A DNA stretch of 64,000 nucleotides from Priapulus caudatus (lineage: Eukaryota; Priapulida; Priapulimorpha; Priapulimorphida; Priapulidae): assembly GCF_000485595.1 (NCBI RefSeq), contig NW_014577878.1, forward strand, positions 63,411 through 127,410, written 5' to 3'. Shown here in pieces: positions 22,560 through 33,299 of the stretch (position 1 is its first letter; each line of letters begins with the position of its first letter). The notes below the pieces were generated by a model. The model was not told the origin of the DNA and searched no databases. It worked only from the letters and a program-made list of their open reading frames with translations. Both the position numbers and the translations under genes were made by a program.

Positions 22560-22760
22560 GCGAGAGTGGTGTGCGAAGGGGAGTGGGAGGTGGGAGGCGA
22601 GGGGGAGGGAGGTACGGAAGGCGAGGGGGAGGGAGAGTGGGAGGTAAGGGGTGGAAGTGAGAGGCAAGGGGAGTGAAGTGGAAGGCAGGGGGAGGGAGGT
22701 GAGAGGCAGGAGGGAGGGAGGTGGGATGCAGTGGGGAGGGAGGTGGGAAAGAAGGACCCC
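22560..22760. repeat. G-rich polypurine minisatellite
   Basis: Loose repeats of GGGAGGGAGGTGGGAGGC run for about 200 bp, nearly all purine on the plus strand. Closely spaced G-runs allow G-quadruplex formation. The Pro/Leu/Ser-rich frames opposite are compositional. Confidence 0.8.
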
Positions 22761-23043
22761 TCGCCCCCTCTAAGTAAACTTGGAGATCCATGCTCATATG
22801 TTGAAATCTTTTATGCCAACGTCAATGTCATTCATTAACTTGTATTTGAATTGTTAGTATTGTTCTTGTTATTAGAATTAGCCCATAGGGGGGTGCGAAA
22901 GTGTAGCTGATATATTTGTTCGAATTGGCTACGAAATTCAAACAAGAATAAAGAAGACTTATGTATAAGACGTCTTGCTATGCACAAATGAATTCATCAG
23001 CAGAACACCAGACACCAGATGAGCGCTGTCGCACTGCGGCACT
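22761..23043. other. Spacer, nothing recognised
   Basis: I see no coding signal or repeat partner here. Confidence 0.4.
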
Positions 23044-23347
23044 TGTTCAAATCTCCTCGTATATTATGCTGACTAATAGTACATAACCGCGTTGATTATT
23101 ATACTCTGTATATTGCGTTATCGCTTTTCGCGTATACACTACTTGTTTTCCCTGGAGTCCTCCCCCATCCATATGATCCAAGATGGCTGAGCCCATGTTG
23201 TTGGTCGTTTTATCTGTGCCGTCTATATTTTATCCTGTCTTTAGTTTATATATAATTATGGTTATTCTATCTATACTGCGAGTTTAATCTATCCATCTTG
23301 ATCTAGGCTACTGCTCATGTGAGTTACACACCCCCGAAATCTCCACA
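23044..23347 (-). repeat. Solo LTR, same family as 41913-42198
   Basis: On the minus strand it begins TGTGGAGATTTCGGGGGTGT at 23347 and ends GATTTGAACA at 23044. It matches the 3' LTR of the Gypsy element at 42 kb along its length. It includes CCAAGATGGCTGAGCCCATG near 23180, a YY1-like AAGATGGC motif also present at 42040. No flanking target duplication is visible, so it may be decayed or recombined. Confidence 0.8.
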
Positions 23348-23439
23348 ATATCATACCATGTAAACGATACGCTGTCTCGTAACAACCAGTTATAGAACAA
23401 TATAACCTACTGATACAAATTATACCTTGATGAAACGAA

Positions 23440-24807
23440 TAGTTGCTAATGATCCAGCAAATCACTCAAGGCCCAGCAGAGTTGCTGAGTGTTTGTGCTG
23501 CCAATGCGACTTTCATTTTCTGAGTCTGAAACTGTGTGACGAGATGAAAGTTTATTGGCTGCTCGTAAGCCTACATCCTGCTGCAGCTTATGTAGCAATG
23601 GCAAGAACCTCCACGAGATTTCACCTTCACCTCTCTTCATGGCACCATATGCCTCTAACGTGTTCCTTACTAGTTTAAGGTGACACGCATCAAAGCATGC
23701 ATTTTTTCCAGTTGGGAGGGAAAAGATGTCTGCAGCTCCTTGCACCTGAGCAACTTGCACATTTTCACGTTGCTGGCATGGCAGTCTATTTTCAGGACTA
23801 TGACAGCAATGCCTCTTGCGCAGAGTTCCTCCAGTGCATGCCAGATCAGCAGTTTCTGTGTCTCGGCACTCAACGTGTTTGTTAGGAAATATGAAATAGG
23901 AGCCTTTCATTGTCCTTTTAACCCCACAAGCATGAGAACGAGAACTTCCTTCGCAGGTTGCGAAGTTCCGCTAATGTCTGGACCTGACCCCAAGTCAACA
24001 AACCCTACCATTTGTTAGCCATTGCTGTCATAGGCCACATGTTGACGTATTGCCATCGCATCAAGGACAAGGCAACAATCGGCATATGTGTTTGGCCCGT
24101 CAGCTCTTCTTTGCCAGCATGTCCATAACAGAAACATTCATTCCTGGTGTACCATCAACGCTCTGTAACCAGCTAAAAAGAAGTGGTTTTTAGGTGTATG
24201 CTAAACCATGGACACTACTATGAAAGTGAATTCGAGCATGTTCTAAGATGGTTTTTTCACACAGATATAATCGTTAAATATAAGGAGAATATATATTTTA
24301 AAATATTTACAATGAAAATCCCTGTTTATTACTGACACACTTGTAGTGTATACTGCTACTAGCCCTACCCTCTCAGTGTTCTAGCACTAGGCAGAGGAAT
24401 TTTTATGCTGTCTCTAAAGTAGTCATATGCCTTTGGACTGTAGAGGTGGAACTTTGAATATTGCTGAGATGGTATTCGGAAGAGTTAGACAGGGATGTCT
24501 GTAAAAGGTGCAGGTCACATTTGAATGATTTAACTCTGACTTGATATATCACTATCAGAGAATGTTATAATAAAAAATTTGGTAATGGCAGATCAAACAG
24601 AAAATTACTGGAGTATGCATCTAGTTCTGTCCTCATGCTGTCTGTAAGCAATTTCTTCTTGTGCAACTCGCTAAATAGCTTGGAGCATGTCACACGCAAC
24701 CGAGCTTCTCTTGCCTTTGCATTGTGCAGCTGTATTTCTCGTCTTGCTGCTCTTCTCTTCTTCCCGTGTGTTGTTGAATGTACGGGTGCGTATGTTCTTC
24801 TCACCAT
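23440..24807 (-). pseudogene. P-element/THAP9-like transposase relic
   Basis: The minus strand reads, in shifting frames from 24807: a basic and coiled-coil stretch (LFSELHKKKLLTDSMRTELD); SVDGTPGMNVSVMDML near 24160; VLVLMLVGLKRTMKAPISYF and LSAETQKLLIWHALEEL, then CHASNVKMCKLL; then NACFDACHLKLVRNTLEAYG; and ISWRFLPLLHKLQQDVGLRA. This is the order of the RNase H-like core of P-type transposases (DPCHMLKLIRN type). At least three shifts or stops break it, and the THAP finger is not visible. It sits between a solo LTR and an LTR-like repeat. Confidence 0.72.
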
Positions 24808-24812
24808 TTTCG

Positions 24813-25921
24813 TGATCGTATAGTACCTTGTTGCATTGTGTTCTTTACCTACCGGCGGTTTATCGCCGGCTCTTTTGCAGGTCTGCGGAGTGCGTGAGTG
24901 TGCTTGGATGTAGCTCGACAGAGATACTACACAAGCCGGGAATACGTTTTAGTGGCTTAAAGAGAGCCTTTTATTCCACAACAAAACATGTCCGCATTCG
25001 CGGAGGTAACAAACAGTATAGGTTACACGCCCTTGGTTTACATCCGATCTAGTTCCCACTCCTTTCCCCCCGGTAAAATGATTACGTTTATTCTTTATCT
25101 AACTACTGCTCTACATCTCCATATCCAACTAATTGTAACTAACTCATACCCTATGTATATCTATCTATCTATCTATATCTCTAACTCACTTGTGCTCGTA
25201 AAGTCCTCCTTATATAGCCCCCCGCGGATTCAAATACACTTCTCATTAACCAATGATAATCCTTCGCGCTGAAATTACATGTTGCGCGTTAGTTACTGGC
25301 TTCGCGCATCGCGGATTGAACACGCACATCTCTAGGCCAATGACAGAGCTTCACGCCAAAGTACACACACGCACACGCAATGGCCTTGCACATCGCGGAT
25401 TGAAGACGCACATCTCTAGGCCAATGACAGGGCTTCGCGCCAAAATACCTGCACGCATGCACGCACGTGCAATGACACAATTGCGAAGTCGCTAGACCCA
25501 GAAATACAATGGCCCTGTGTAAAAAACTACTACCAACCGTGCTGACAAAGTAATACATTGTTGAGCGCTTTGTTCTAAAACCAGAGCACTGTCATTGCGT
25601 GACCTTGCAGGGCTGCTAGCTGATGCCGCGTGTAATAAATCCTATGGGGGCTAATGCACTGCGCCCCTCCGAGCCGGCGACCTTATCCGGCCGTGCCGCC
25701 TACCCCCGGCCGCCGCCCTCGGCGAACGCCCCACGTAACCTGCGCGCACCCAGCGCGTGCCAGCCAGCCGCCGCGCTCGCGGCGTGTTCTGTTCACCACT
25801 ATCTCGCCGCCGGCGCACACTACGCACACCCCCGGCGCACACTATCTCGCCGCCGGCGCGCACCATCTCGCCGCCGGCGTGTACTACGCACCCCCGGCGC
25901 ACAAATCAGGCTGCCGCTACA
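24813..25921 (-). repeat. Dispersed 1.1 kb LTR-like repeat, copy 2
   Basis: It matches 335-1429, with the same TGTAGCGGC start (minus strand, 25921) and the same AATAAA signal (near 24975). Its GC-rich start contains a variable minisatellite (25795-25895) with repeated TCTCGCCGCCGGCGC units. Three CGCGGATTG-plus-CACATCTCTAGGCCAATGA blocks near 25310-25430 are also repeated within it. Confidence 0.55.
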
Positions 25922-26084
25922 ATATTAATAAAACCATTTGTGGTGGATCGGGATGACTGTAGGGGTGTTGGGAGGCCATCTAACGCAACAAATATTCCTA
26001 TTTAACATATATTTTCTCACCAAAATTCCTATTTTCCTCTTATTTTTTCACATCCGAAATTCCTATTTTCCTATTTCTTGAGCG

Positions 26085-26618
26085 TCACTTGTCACTTGAC
26101 GCCCTGTCCTTACCCCTGCGTCCAAAATAGATCACAACGTCGACGAACACCAGTAATTTGGTACTGTCGTTGATGTCAAAGTACTCTGTCAATCTCTGAA
26201 GATCCGCCTTCTCTATCACAGGGAAATGTTCCATGCCCCCCTTCCCCTGTTTCTTCAAATCTTTGCACACAGCTTCAAACAGTTTCTTGGATTGTTTGAA
26301 GTCCGCTCCATTCACGATATCTACATCTCTCGAAGCCTCGGTCGACTGTAAATATTTGTTCAAACCGTGCCGCATTGCGATCAAACTTGTCTTTTTGTAA
26401 ACTTCTCCGTTCCTTTGACGAACCTCGGCATAGAATTTTCCAAGCTTTCTGTCCAGTAACGCCCGGTCATAGCTTTCGAAATTCGTAGGCTGTCAAATAT
26501 GCGCGAAACAGCTTTGCTGCTCTGTGTATTTCTTCTCGTATTCAGGGAATCTTTTTCCAGCAATATTTTGTTTAATTCTCCCTCCTGTAACTCGACAAAC
26601 CTTCCGTCGTCTGCCATT
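26085..26618 (-). pseudogene. Crypton-like tyrosine recombinase, N-terminal part
   Basis: A likely start is Met at 26618 (MADDGRFVELQEGE). The frame reads DSLNTRRNTQSSKAVSRIF and SLENSMPRFV, shifts near 26384, then continues SLIAMRHGLNKYLQ, SKKLFEAVCKDLKKQGKGG and VDVVIYFGRRGKD. This is the core-binding half of the Crypton/DUF3504 (ZMYM and QRICH1-related) tyrosine recombinase family, which cuts and rejoins DNA through a Tyr. The catalytic half (R..H..R..Y) is not present. The frame stops just after FGRRGKD. One indel separates the two frames. Confidence 0.7.
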
Positions 26619-26844
26619 TTGGATGAGAAATGAAGGCCGAGTGTAGTGTTGCATCTCGCTAGCTGATTGGCTGCTAATCTTCGATATAGAAGCGGTCGCT
26701 CGATTGGCCAGCGCTCACACACGCGCTTTCTTCACGCGAGGTGTACTCGTTTGACACGCGCGGTCAACTCGGCATGAGGTACGGACCTCCAAATGCCATG
26801 TGGGCCAATCAGATTCAAGCAAAATGCGCTACCATATTATAATA

Positions 26845-27690
26845 CTATGGTTTCATGTCTGTCCAGCCGCTCGGTTCGCCGCAGACACTTTCCCTTCCAC
26901 TCTATAACTCGACCCCTGATTGACCTAGCGTGACCAAACTTGGTATACTTACACATCTTGGGGAGAAGGTGTGTCGCGTACCAAAACCAGGTCACTACGA
27001 CCTTTATTTGACCTTGACCATGACTTTGATCATATTTCCCATCCGCTCTATAATTTCCTTCCGCTCTAATAATTGTTGCCTGCCAACCTGCAATGCACAT
27101 GTGTTCACTCACAGCTGAGCGAAATTATCGCCTGCCTGAATATGCTTACTTGGATTTTAGCCTGTAGGATGGTTTCATGTCTCCCCAGCCGCCGCCGCTC
27201 GGTCCGCCGCAGGGAATTTCCCTTCTGCTCTATAACTCGAACCCTAATTGACCTAGCGCTACCAAACTTGGTATACTTACACATCTTGGGGAGAAGGTGT
27301 GTCGTGTACCAAAACCAGGTCACTGCGACCTTTATTTGACCTTGACCTTGATTATATTTTTCTTCCGCTCTATAACTCGGCCCCTAATTGACCTAGCGCT
27401 ACGAAACTTGGTATACTTACACATCTTGGGGAGAAGGTGTGTCGTCTACCAAAACCAGGTCACTGCGACCTTTATTTGACATGACCTTGATCATATTTTC
27501 CTTCCGCTCTATAACTCGGCCCCTAATTGACTTAGCACGACCAAACTTGGTATGCTTGCACATCTCAGGCAAATGAGTTGTGTAACAAACCTTTGTCTTT
27601 GTGACTTATTTAACTTTACCTGCCTTCTACGTCCTTACAGAGATATTTCATTCATACTAGATCACGGGGGATACATGTAGTTGGCGACAA
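26845..27690. repeat. Non-coding element built of about 150-bp units
   Basis: After a short head (ATACTATGGTTTCATGTCT), units of about 150 bp repeat at roughly 26890, 27215, 27365 and 27510, each with CCAAACTTGGTATACTTACA and ACCAGGTCACTGCGACCTTT. A second head lies at 27170, and a block shared with 18475 at 27062. It ends GGGGGATACATGTAGTTGGC (27667), the same terminus as at 22113. It is probably a non-autonomous DNA element of high copy number. Confidence 0.75.
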
Positions 27691-28236
27691 CTGCCCTTTC
27701 AACAATAGCTCTTAATAATAGCAAACACCCTATTATATATGTAATAATGTTGTGTTCCCGTGTAATGACGTAGGCACTAGTTTAATGAGGACGCTGCAGA
27801 GAAATTACGACAAAGTCTCTCTCGTATAACGTAGAGTAACTGAGTTTATTAAGAACGACCAGCAACGGTACGACAGCACGTCATAATGCCGTCAGCTCAC
27901 AACTGTTACTCACAAAGCGTATCTCTCCCGCTCTGGTTATCCCGCTCTGGTTCTCCCGCCGAATATATATCTATGGCACCGAATATATGGCGCGGCTGTC
28001 AGCTAATTTACATACAATGGAATGCCCATATGACATATACTAGTATAGAGGGTCTGTGATATAGTGTTTAAATATATATAATGAAGCTGTTGATACTATG
28101 CCAATTGTTTTTCTATTTATAATAAATAATTTTTTTATATATAATGCACAAGATAGTTTCCTAATAAATTTACATGGATTGGAGATTGAGCAATGCTACT
28201 GACCTTATTACAGGGTAGACCATTTTTACAGGGTTA
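27691..28236. other. Spacer, possible LTR fragment
   Basis: A CGTTCTTAATAAACTC signal reads on the minus strand near 27850, and the local sequence has an LTR-like look. No partner is present, so I make no firm call. Confidence 0.25.
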
Positions 28237-28373
28237 ACCTGGGTAAGAAATCGAACGCATCTGGGTATAGGGAAGATAAACGATTTGCTTCCCCAAATTT
28301 ACCTGGGTCTATTCGGGCTAGCCCGAAATACGTTCGATTTGGAAGTCACGTGGTATTTTTATGTTACCCAGGT
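28237..28373. mobile_element. Small palindromic MITE
   Basis: Perfect 10-bp ends ACCTGGGTAA and TTACCCAGGT bound 137 bp. Inner complementary words (AATCGAACG and CGTTCGATT) lengthen the fold. It has no coding content and lies next to the HARBI1-like fragment. Confidence 0.65.
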
Positions 28374-28390
28374 GAGGCCGAAGTAACCCG

Positions 28391-28675
28391 CTAGCCGAGC
28401 CGCTCACTTGGGGGAACTATCCCACAATTCATTGCAGTCGTCTGCATATCTTCATGCTGGCTTAACTCAGTAACAAACAGGTTCAATGTTTCCCTCTCCA
28501 GGCGGAAATGGGATTTAAAATCAGAGGGTGAATAGCTCTGAACGGTGACCTCAACATAATTTTCGATCTGAGGAACCTTGTCTCGTCTGCTATGCCTATG
28601 CCTATGGCTCTCTTCAAGCAATAATGCAGCATGACTGTCGATGACTACGTGTGTTTGCTCATCCTTAGATTTCAT
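28391..28675 (-). pseudogene. PIF/HARBI1-like nuclease N-terminal fragment
   Basis: The minus-strand frame includes DFKSHFRLERETLNLFVTEL, which resembles the FxxHFRMxRxTFxxL motif found before the catalytic core of Harbinger transposases. No DDE residues follow. The fragment is 94 codons long and I am only moderately sure of the family. Confidence 0.5.
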
Positions 28676-28714
28676 TAATAATAAGATTGCAATTGCTATT
28701 CTTTTTTGGCTGGT

Positions 28715-28890
28715 ATTATTTCCCCGGCAGCCGGAGAAGCAGCGGTGAAAACCATCGTTAGTTCTCCGGCCGCCGGAGAATTAAGAACACATTTTCTGGT
28801 TAGATCTCCGGCTCGGGAGAAACAAGTGTACGTTTTCAGCACTGCTTCTCCGGCTTTGCCGTAGAAGCAGTGCTGAAAATCATAGTTAAA
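28715..28890. repeat. Foldback with CTCCGGC/GCCGGAG palindromes
   Basis: Words such as TCTCCGGCCGCCGGAGA and CAGCACTGCTTCTCCGGC with GTAGAAGCAGTGCTG give several overlapping hairpins. It is non-coding. Confidence 0.6.
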
Positions 28891-29275
28891 TTCTTTGGCA
28901 GACCGAAGTGTCCTGCCACCGCTGTATTAGGCGGGAAGACGGCCACGTGGTCTACCCAGCGCACCTGGCGGAGAGAACTTACACTGTGAGCAGTTTGCCA
29001 CGTGGTAGCATGGCGCTACGGCATTAGGCATTTATTAGACGGGAATTTTTGGCGCGATTGTGGACGGCCACGTGGCAGAGTGGCAGAGTGGCAGGGTTGA
29101 CACGTGGTTGGCTCCGATAGCGCCTGTAGGCCTCAGCAGAGCAGTCTTGATGGCGGCCATGGGCGTGGCAATTTTGACCAGGTATATCAAGAACAGGCTC
29201 ATGCAGTTGGGAACTCGTGTGACTGGGGGGATCCTGGAGCAACATGCAACTGCAAAATGAACAACAGGAACAACT

Positions 29276-29886
29276 GAATTCAGGTTTCATAAAGGTTTTC
29301 AGGTTCAGAAATTCAACAATTAATGACAATTGCACAAAACGACTAAACATATTTACATCAACATGATCAATTGACTTAGTACCAGTACTGTAGTGTCGCC
29401 TCAGAGAGAGCTCATTAAGACTGCGAACCAATCAAATTGAACAGTGGCAAATGGATCAATATCCATATCGACTGCCAAGATATCCCATTTCGAGGAAACA
29501 TACAGATACCACCGAGCTCTCTCAGAAGTGACTCTACAGTAAATGGTTTTCAGGACTAGTTTGACATATAATGGTCGCTTTCAATTAATTTTGGCACATG
29601 AAATAGACGCAATACCCAGGAACAACTGGGTTCAAGTTTCATAAAGGTTTTCAGGTTTAGAAATTCAACAATTAATGATGATTGCACATATTTACATCAA
29701 CATGATCAATTGACTTAGTACCAGTACTGTAGTGTTGCCTCAGAGAGAGCTCATTAAGACTGCAAACCAATCAAATCCAAGTTGAACAGTGGCAAATGAA
29801 TCAATATCCATATCGACTGCCAAGATTTTTCGTTGTGAGGAAACATACAGATACCACCGAGCTCTCTCAGAAGCGACTCTACAGTG
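29276..29886. repeat. Two direct copies of about 260 bp
   Basis: 29276-29540 and 29628-29886 are closely similar, for example GTACCAGTACTGTAGTG, AGAGAGCTCATTAAGACTGC and CATATCGACTGCCAAGAT. About 90 bp lie between them. The right copy ends just before the PHD exon. Confidence 0.85.
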
Positions 29887-29942
29887 TGTTTTTTTGGACC
29901 CACATGTTGTTTGCCCATGACCTTTGCATGTTTGCAGACATG

Positions 29943-30134
29943 CTACACATCACAGAACAGGCACTGATAAATGTCAGGAGAGATTACAAGCACCGCACAA
30001 TAGTTGTGAAACCATCTGCTGCATTCATCGCACTGTGTCCAAGTTATGTTGTCCCCGGAAGGATTGTTACAGAATGGGAAATGACATATTATCTTCTCGT
30101 TTGACAATGCCCGAAGTAACAGTTTGCCAAGCAC
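29943..30134 (-). pseudogene. PHD finger, C-terminal exon
   Basis: The frame reads EKIICHFPFCNNPSGDN, WTQCDECSRWFHNYC and YQCLFC, then stop. This gives the C4-H-C3 spacing of a PHD finger (C..C, C..C, H..C, C..C) with the typical WFH. PHD fingers bind histone tails. It is the last coding piece of the composite gene. Confidence 0.75.
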
Positions 30135-30295
30135 ATAATTTCTGTATTCGTCAGTGATATTGGCGCATAATCAACGGAGGGATGCCTGCCAAGTGTGAAA
30201 AATTCTGTAAAAAATGAAAAGGTTAAAGACAATGCAGTAAGCCTAATGACCCCCCCCCCCTTCGCCTAATATTGATTTTAGATGGACTTATAGGT

Positions 30296-30372
30296 ACCAC
30301 CCACTTGGGTCTCTCGCTCAAGGCTAGATAGAGTAGTACCAGAGGTCCCGGGTTTCAATCCTGGGGTATGTC
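30296..30372 (+). repeat. Possible tRNA-like SINE head
   Basis: GGGTTTCAATCC fits a polymerase III B box within a CCCGG/CTGGG stem. The A box is poor. It lies in an intron of the composite gene. Confidence 0.3.
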
Positions 30373-30559
30373 TCACTCTCTACCTCATGCCGAATGACAG
30401 ATGAATTCTAGTTCAGCAAAATGCCAGAAAAAGAACATGAACGTGGTACATAATGTAAAATATAATTTGCCTTGCCATAAGCAGAAAAATTCCACTTGTG
30501 GCCATCTTTCTGTGAGCTACTCGTATACTCGGCAATAGACCATTATTTTCTCTGATCCC

Positions 30560-31370
30560 GTGCCGACATGAAGGACCTGCAAGAAATTTGAAAATTAAAC
30601 TACAGCTTCCTAAAAACTAGTACCTTAAAATTGACATTCGATTCATGTCTATTATTTTCTGCCAATTTGAAGATTTTTCTTGTCATCTTTGTGGGAACAT
30701 ATGTATGTAGCGAATCCACACCAATTCAGCTACTCATTCACAAGGAAAGTTTTTAAGTTGGCCACCTTGGAATTCTGGCTCTTGTCGTCAGTTATGGAAG
30801 TGCTTGATAAATTGCCTCAACAATGGCAATGGTCCCTCCTAAAGTTGGTTGAGCAATTACTGCACATACATCATTGCATACGTTTGAATGTTCAATAAAC
30901 TTCACTTACTTCCAAGAGGTGAGGTAGGGTTCAATTCTGCTCTGTGACCAATTTAGGGAATTCAACAGACCGACTTTGCTATTAACAATGTCCGCAACAA
31001 GAAGGATCCAATGTGAGTTGGTACATATTGGCATCAAGACCCATTCAAACTTCTGAATTCACATGAAAAGAGTAAAATTAGCAAAATTAGCGTGTATTAC
31101 AATACAAGTAGGCAAAGGTCTACATGTACGGTATACTGTCACTGAATCAGATCTGGACATGTATTTTCTTTGCCATAAAAATCTTACTAGATGTATGCAG
31201 GGTGCAAGATTTACACAGAGCCATTCGCTTACTCGCCTTTTCATATAGCTATGTGGTCGTGTCACCTTTTTCCCACTTCACAGCCAAGAAGCTTGGAAGT
31301 ACATGAACTGTCGTTGGCTTCTTTTCATTGGCATCCGTGCAGAGACTATCCAGGTAAGCATGGATGACCT
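30560..31370 (-). pseudogene. Ulp1/C48-like protease, catalytic part
   Basis: After a TTTCTTGCAG acceptor near 31370 the minus strand reads VIHAYLDSLCTDANEKK and TVHVLPSFLAVKWEKGD. A second acceptor near 31055 opens FEWVLMPICTNSHWILLVAD, whose HW is the catalytic His motif, then LLNSLNW. Near 30550 QKDGHK is followed, after a shift, by GIFLLMARQIIFYIM. This matches the usual Gln...Asp/His-Cys-Gly region, with the catalytic Cys obscured by the indel. Spacing and splice signals support several small exons. Confidence 0.6.
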
Positions 31371-31704
31371 GCAAGAAATAAACATGATAAAGCACAAAGT
31401 TGCATATTGTGTAGGAAATAGTTCGTTCACTTCACTCCAGTAGTAGTAGGTCCAACAAAATTTAGGCCATGTGTCTTTAGCTAGCATTTCGGTGGGATTT
31501 TATTCATTTTCTTCTTTGACTAAGGACTTTTTGTACCCTGTCTATGCGGAAAGACTTTTCGTCCTTGGGTGTTTATAAAAACGTAGTGCCGGAGGACTTT
31601 TCTTCCCTATTGTAATGGAGGAATTTTCGTCCTCAAGACTTTGTCCATGAGAACAAACGTCTGGGTCAAAAACAAAGTTTTATACTGTACCTGGTCATTC
31701 AACC

Positions 31705-32014
31705 GTGTACCACTGCGATAGCTCAATGGTTGAGTGCTCGCCTCGTATGTGGAAGGTCGACGGTTCAACTCCCGGCCGGGTCATACCAAAGACTTGAAAA
31801 ATCGTACAAACGGCTTCTCTGCTTAGCATTCAGCAAATAGAGATAGAGTGTGGCAAGTTAAATCGCAGTGCTACCAGTGGACTAACCCCCTACTGTAGCA
31901 TTTACTGTGAAAGCAGCTGCGGGGTCTCAGAGTTACTGAAACTGAGATAGGCACCGCCCTATGCGCCATGTAACCATGCGCTATGTGTATGAAGGCGCAG
32001 GAAGGAATTTTTGA
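31705..32014 (+). mobile_element. tRNA-derived SINE with 10-bp target duplication
   Basis: The head has an A box (TAGCTCAATGGTTGAGTGC, about 31720) and a B box (GGTTCAACTCC, about 31762) at tRNA spacing, followed by an unrelated body of about 230 bp. TCATTCAACC occurs immediately on both sides (31695-31704 and 32015-32024). The insertion point is inside a coding exon of the Ulp1-like domain, a few bases before its donor (GTACAG, minus strand at about 31690). Confidence 0.88.
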
Positions 32015-32024
32015 TCATTCAACC

Positions 32025-32760
32025 ACTACTTCGACTTCAGTGTCTTCAGATCGTCGGTTTTAAGACTGTTGTTACAAACATACACATGAATATCGTTCTT
32101 TTCATTGAACTGCCCTGCACATGTCATAGATTAGGACCACGATTTCAAATGTTTCGGTACTCTCTTCAATGATTCCAACATAACCTGTGGCTCAATATCA
32201 GTTTCAAATGCACGGACCAATACACACGACACAAACATGAGAACGTCCACATCTGTACGGTCAGAATCTTGTTGACTATGCGGAAGAAAATATGATGTGA
32301 GATCGCATAAGAGTGCACCATCATCGCTGTATGAAGCAGTGACCTCATTAAGAAATGAATATGGTGCAGTGTATGCTGATCTCAAGAGGTTCGATGCATC
32401 CCCAAATGTTCCTACAACATTCAGCTTTCTACATTTATCATACACATTTGTTATATATTCCTTAGATAATAAGTCGCACTTCTTCTTGAATTCCAAGTGC
32501 TTTGCTTTGATTTCTTCCTCTCGTTTGAAGTTCATGGTATCCTTCTCCACTTTGGCTTGTTTTTGTTTTCGGCTTTGTTTTACAGTCTTCTTTCTTTTCT
32601 CAGATTTCTGTGGCATTCCGATTGCAGTGGCAGATTGCAAACGTCCCTTAGGACGACTACGGGTTTTCAGTTTCTGTGCTAAGTGAATATCTGGTCTCTT
32701 TCTCAGAACATCGACAAAGCTGCACGGGACGGACAACTTCAGATCAGGGAGTTTATCATT
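32025..32760 (-). pseudogene. Linker exon and start of the Ulp1-like domain
   Basis: After the repeats the frame runs KLPDLKLSVPCSFVDVL, KTRSRPKGRLQSATAIGMP (an AT-hook-like basic stretch also seen at the end of ZSWIM-type proteins), a basic coiled coil, and SYFLPHSQQDSDRTDVDVLM. A stop follows KHLKSWS near 32131. In the next readable frame VYVCNNSLKTDDLKTLKSK and WLND appear, the entry motif of Ulp1-type proteases. This exon is cut there by the SINE. Confidence 0.6.
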
Positions 32761-32790
32761 CTCGTCGATTTCGACACGTTTCTGCTTCCC

Positions 32791-33180
32791 ATCCTCGACT
32801 AGTTTCTGCTTTACCTTCCCATCCTCGACTTCTTTCTGCTTTGCCTTTCCGTCCTTGACTAGATTCTGCTTTGCCTCCCCGTCCTCGACTAGTTTCTGCT
32901 TTGCGTTCCCGTCCTCGACTTCTTTCTGCTTTGCCTTCCCGTCCTCGACTTCTTTCTGCTTTGCCTTCCCGTCCTCGACTTCTTTCTGCTTTGCCTTCCC
33001 GTCCTCGACTTCTTTCTGCTTTGCCTTTTAGTCCTCGACTTCTTTCTGCTTTGCCTTCCCGGCCTTGACTTCTTTCTGCTTTGTCTTCCCGTCCTCGACT
33101 TCTTTCTGCTTTGCCTTCCCGGCCTCGACTTCTTTCTGCTTTGTCTTCCCGTCCTCGACTTCTTTCTGCATTCCGATCTC
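32791..33180 (-). repeat. Thirteen 30-bp units coding a ten-residue repeat
   Basis: Units keep an exact 30-bp period from 32791 to 33180. On the minus strand, in the gene's frame, each encodes a variant of KAKQKEVEDG. A degenerate unit precedes them. One unit has TAA at 33028-33030. The repeat would form a charged helical linker between transposase and protease parts. Confidence 0.92.
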
Positions 33181-33299
33181 ATTCATGTCGTTCTTGATTC
33201 GTTTCGGAGCCTTCTCATCCTCGTTCTCATTTTTATCTCGTTTCAGCTTCCTGGGCTTCACTGTGTCCATGACTGGTTCCTCATTCTGGCCTTGCTCAT

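Noticed and set aside
31714-31790. A functional tRNA gene
   Set aside because: A and B boxes are present, but the acceptor ends do not pair well. The unit continues into a SINE body bounded by a target duplication.
32791-33180. CRISPR array
   Set aside because: Units are contiguous with no unique spacers, lie in a eukaryotic coding frame and have a 30-bp tandem period.
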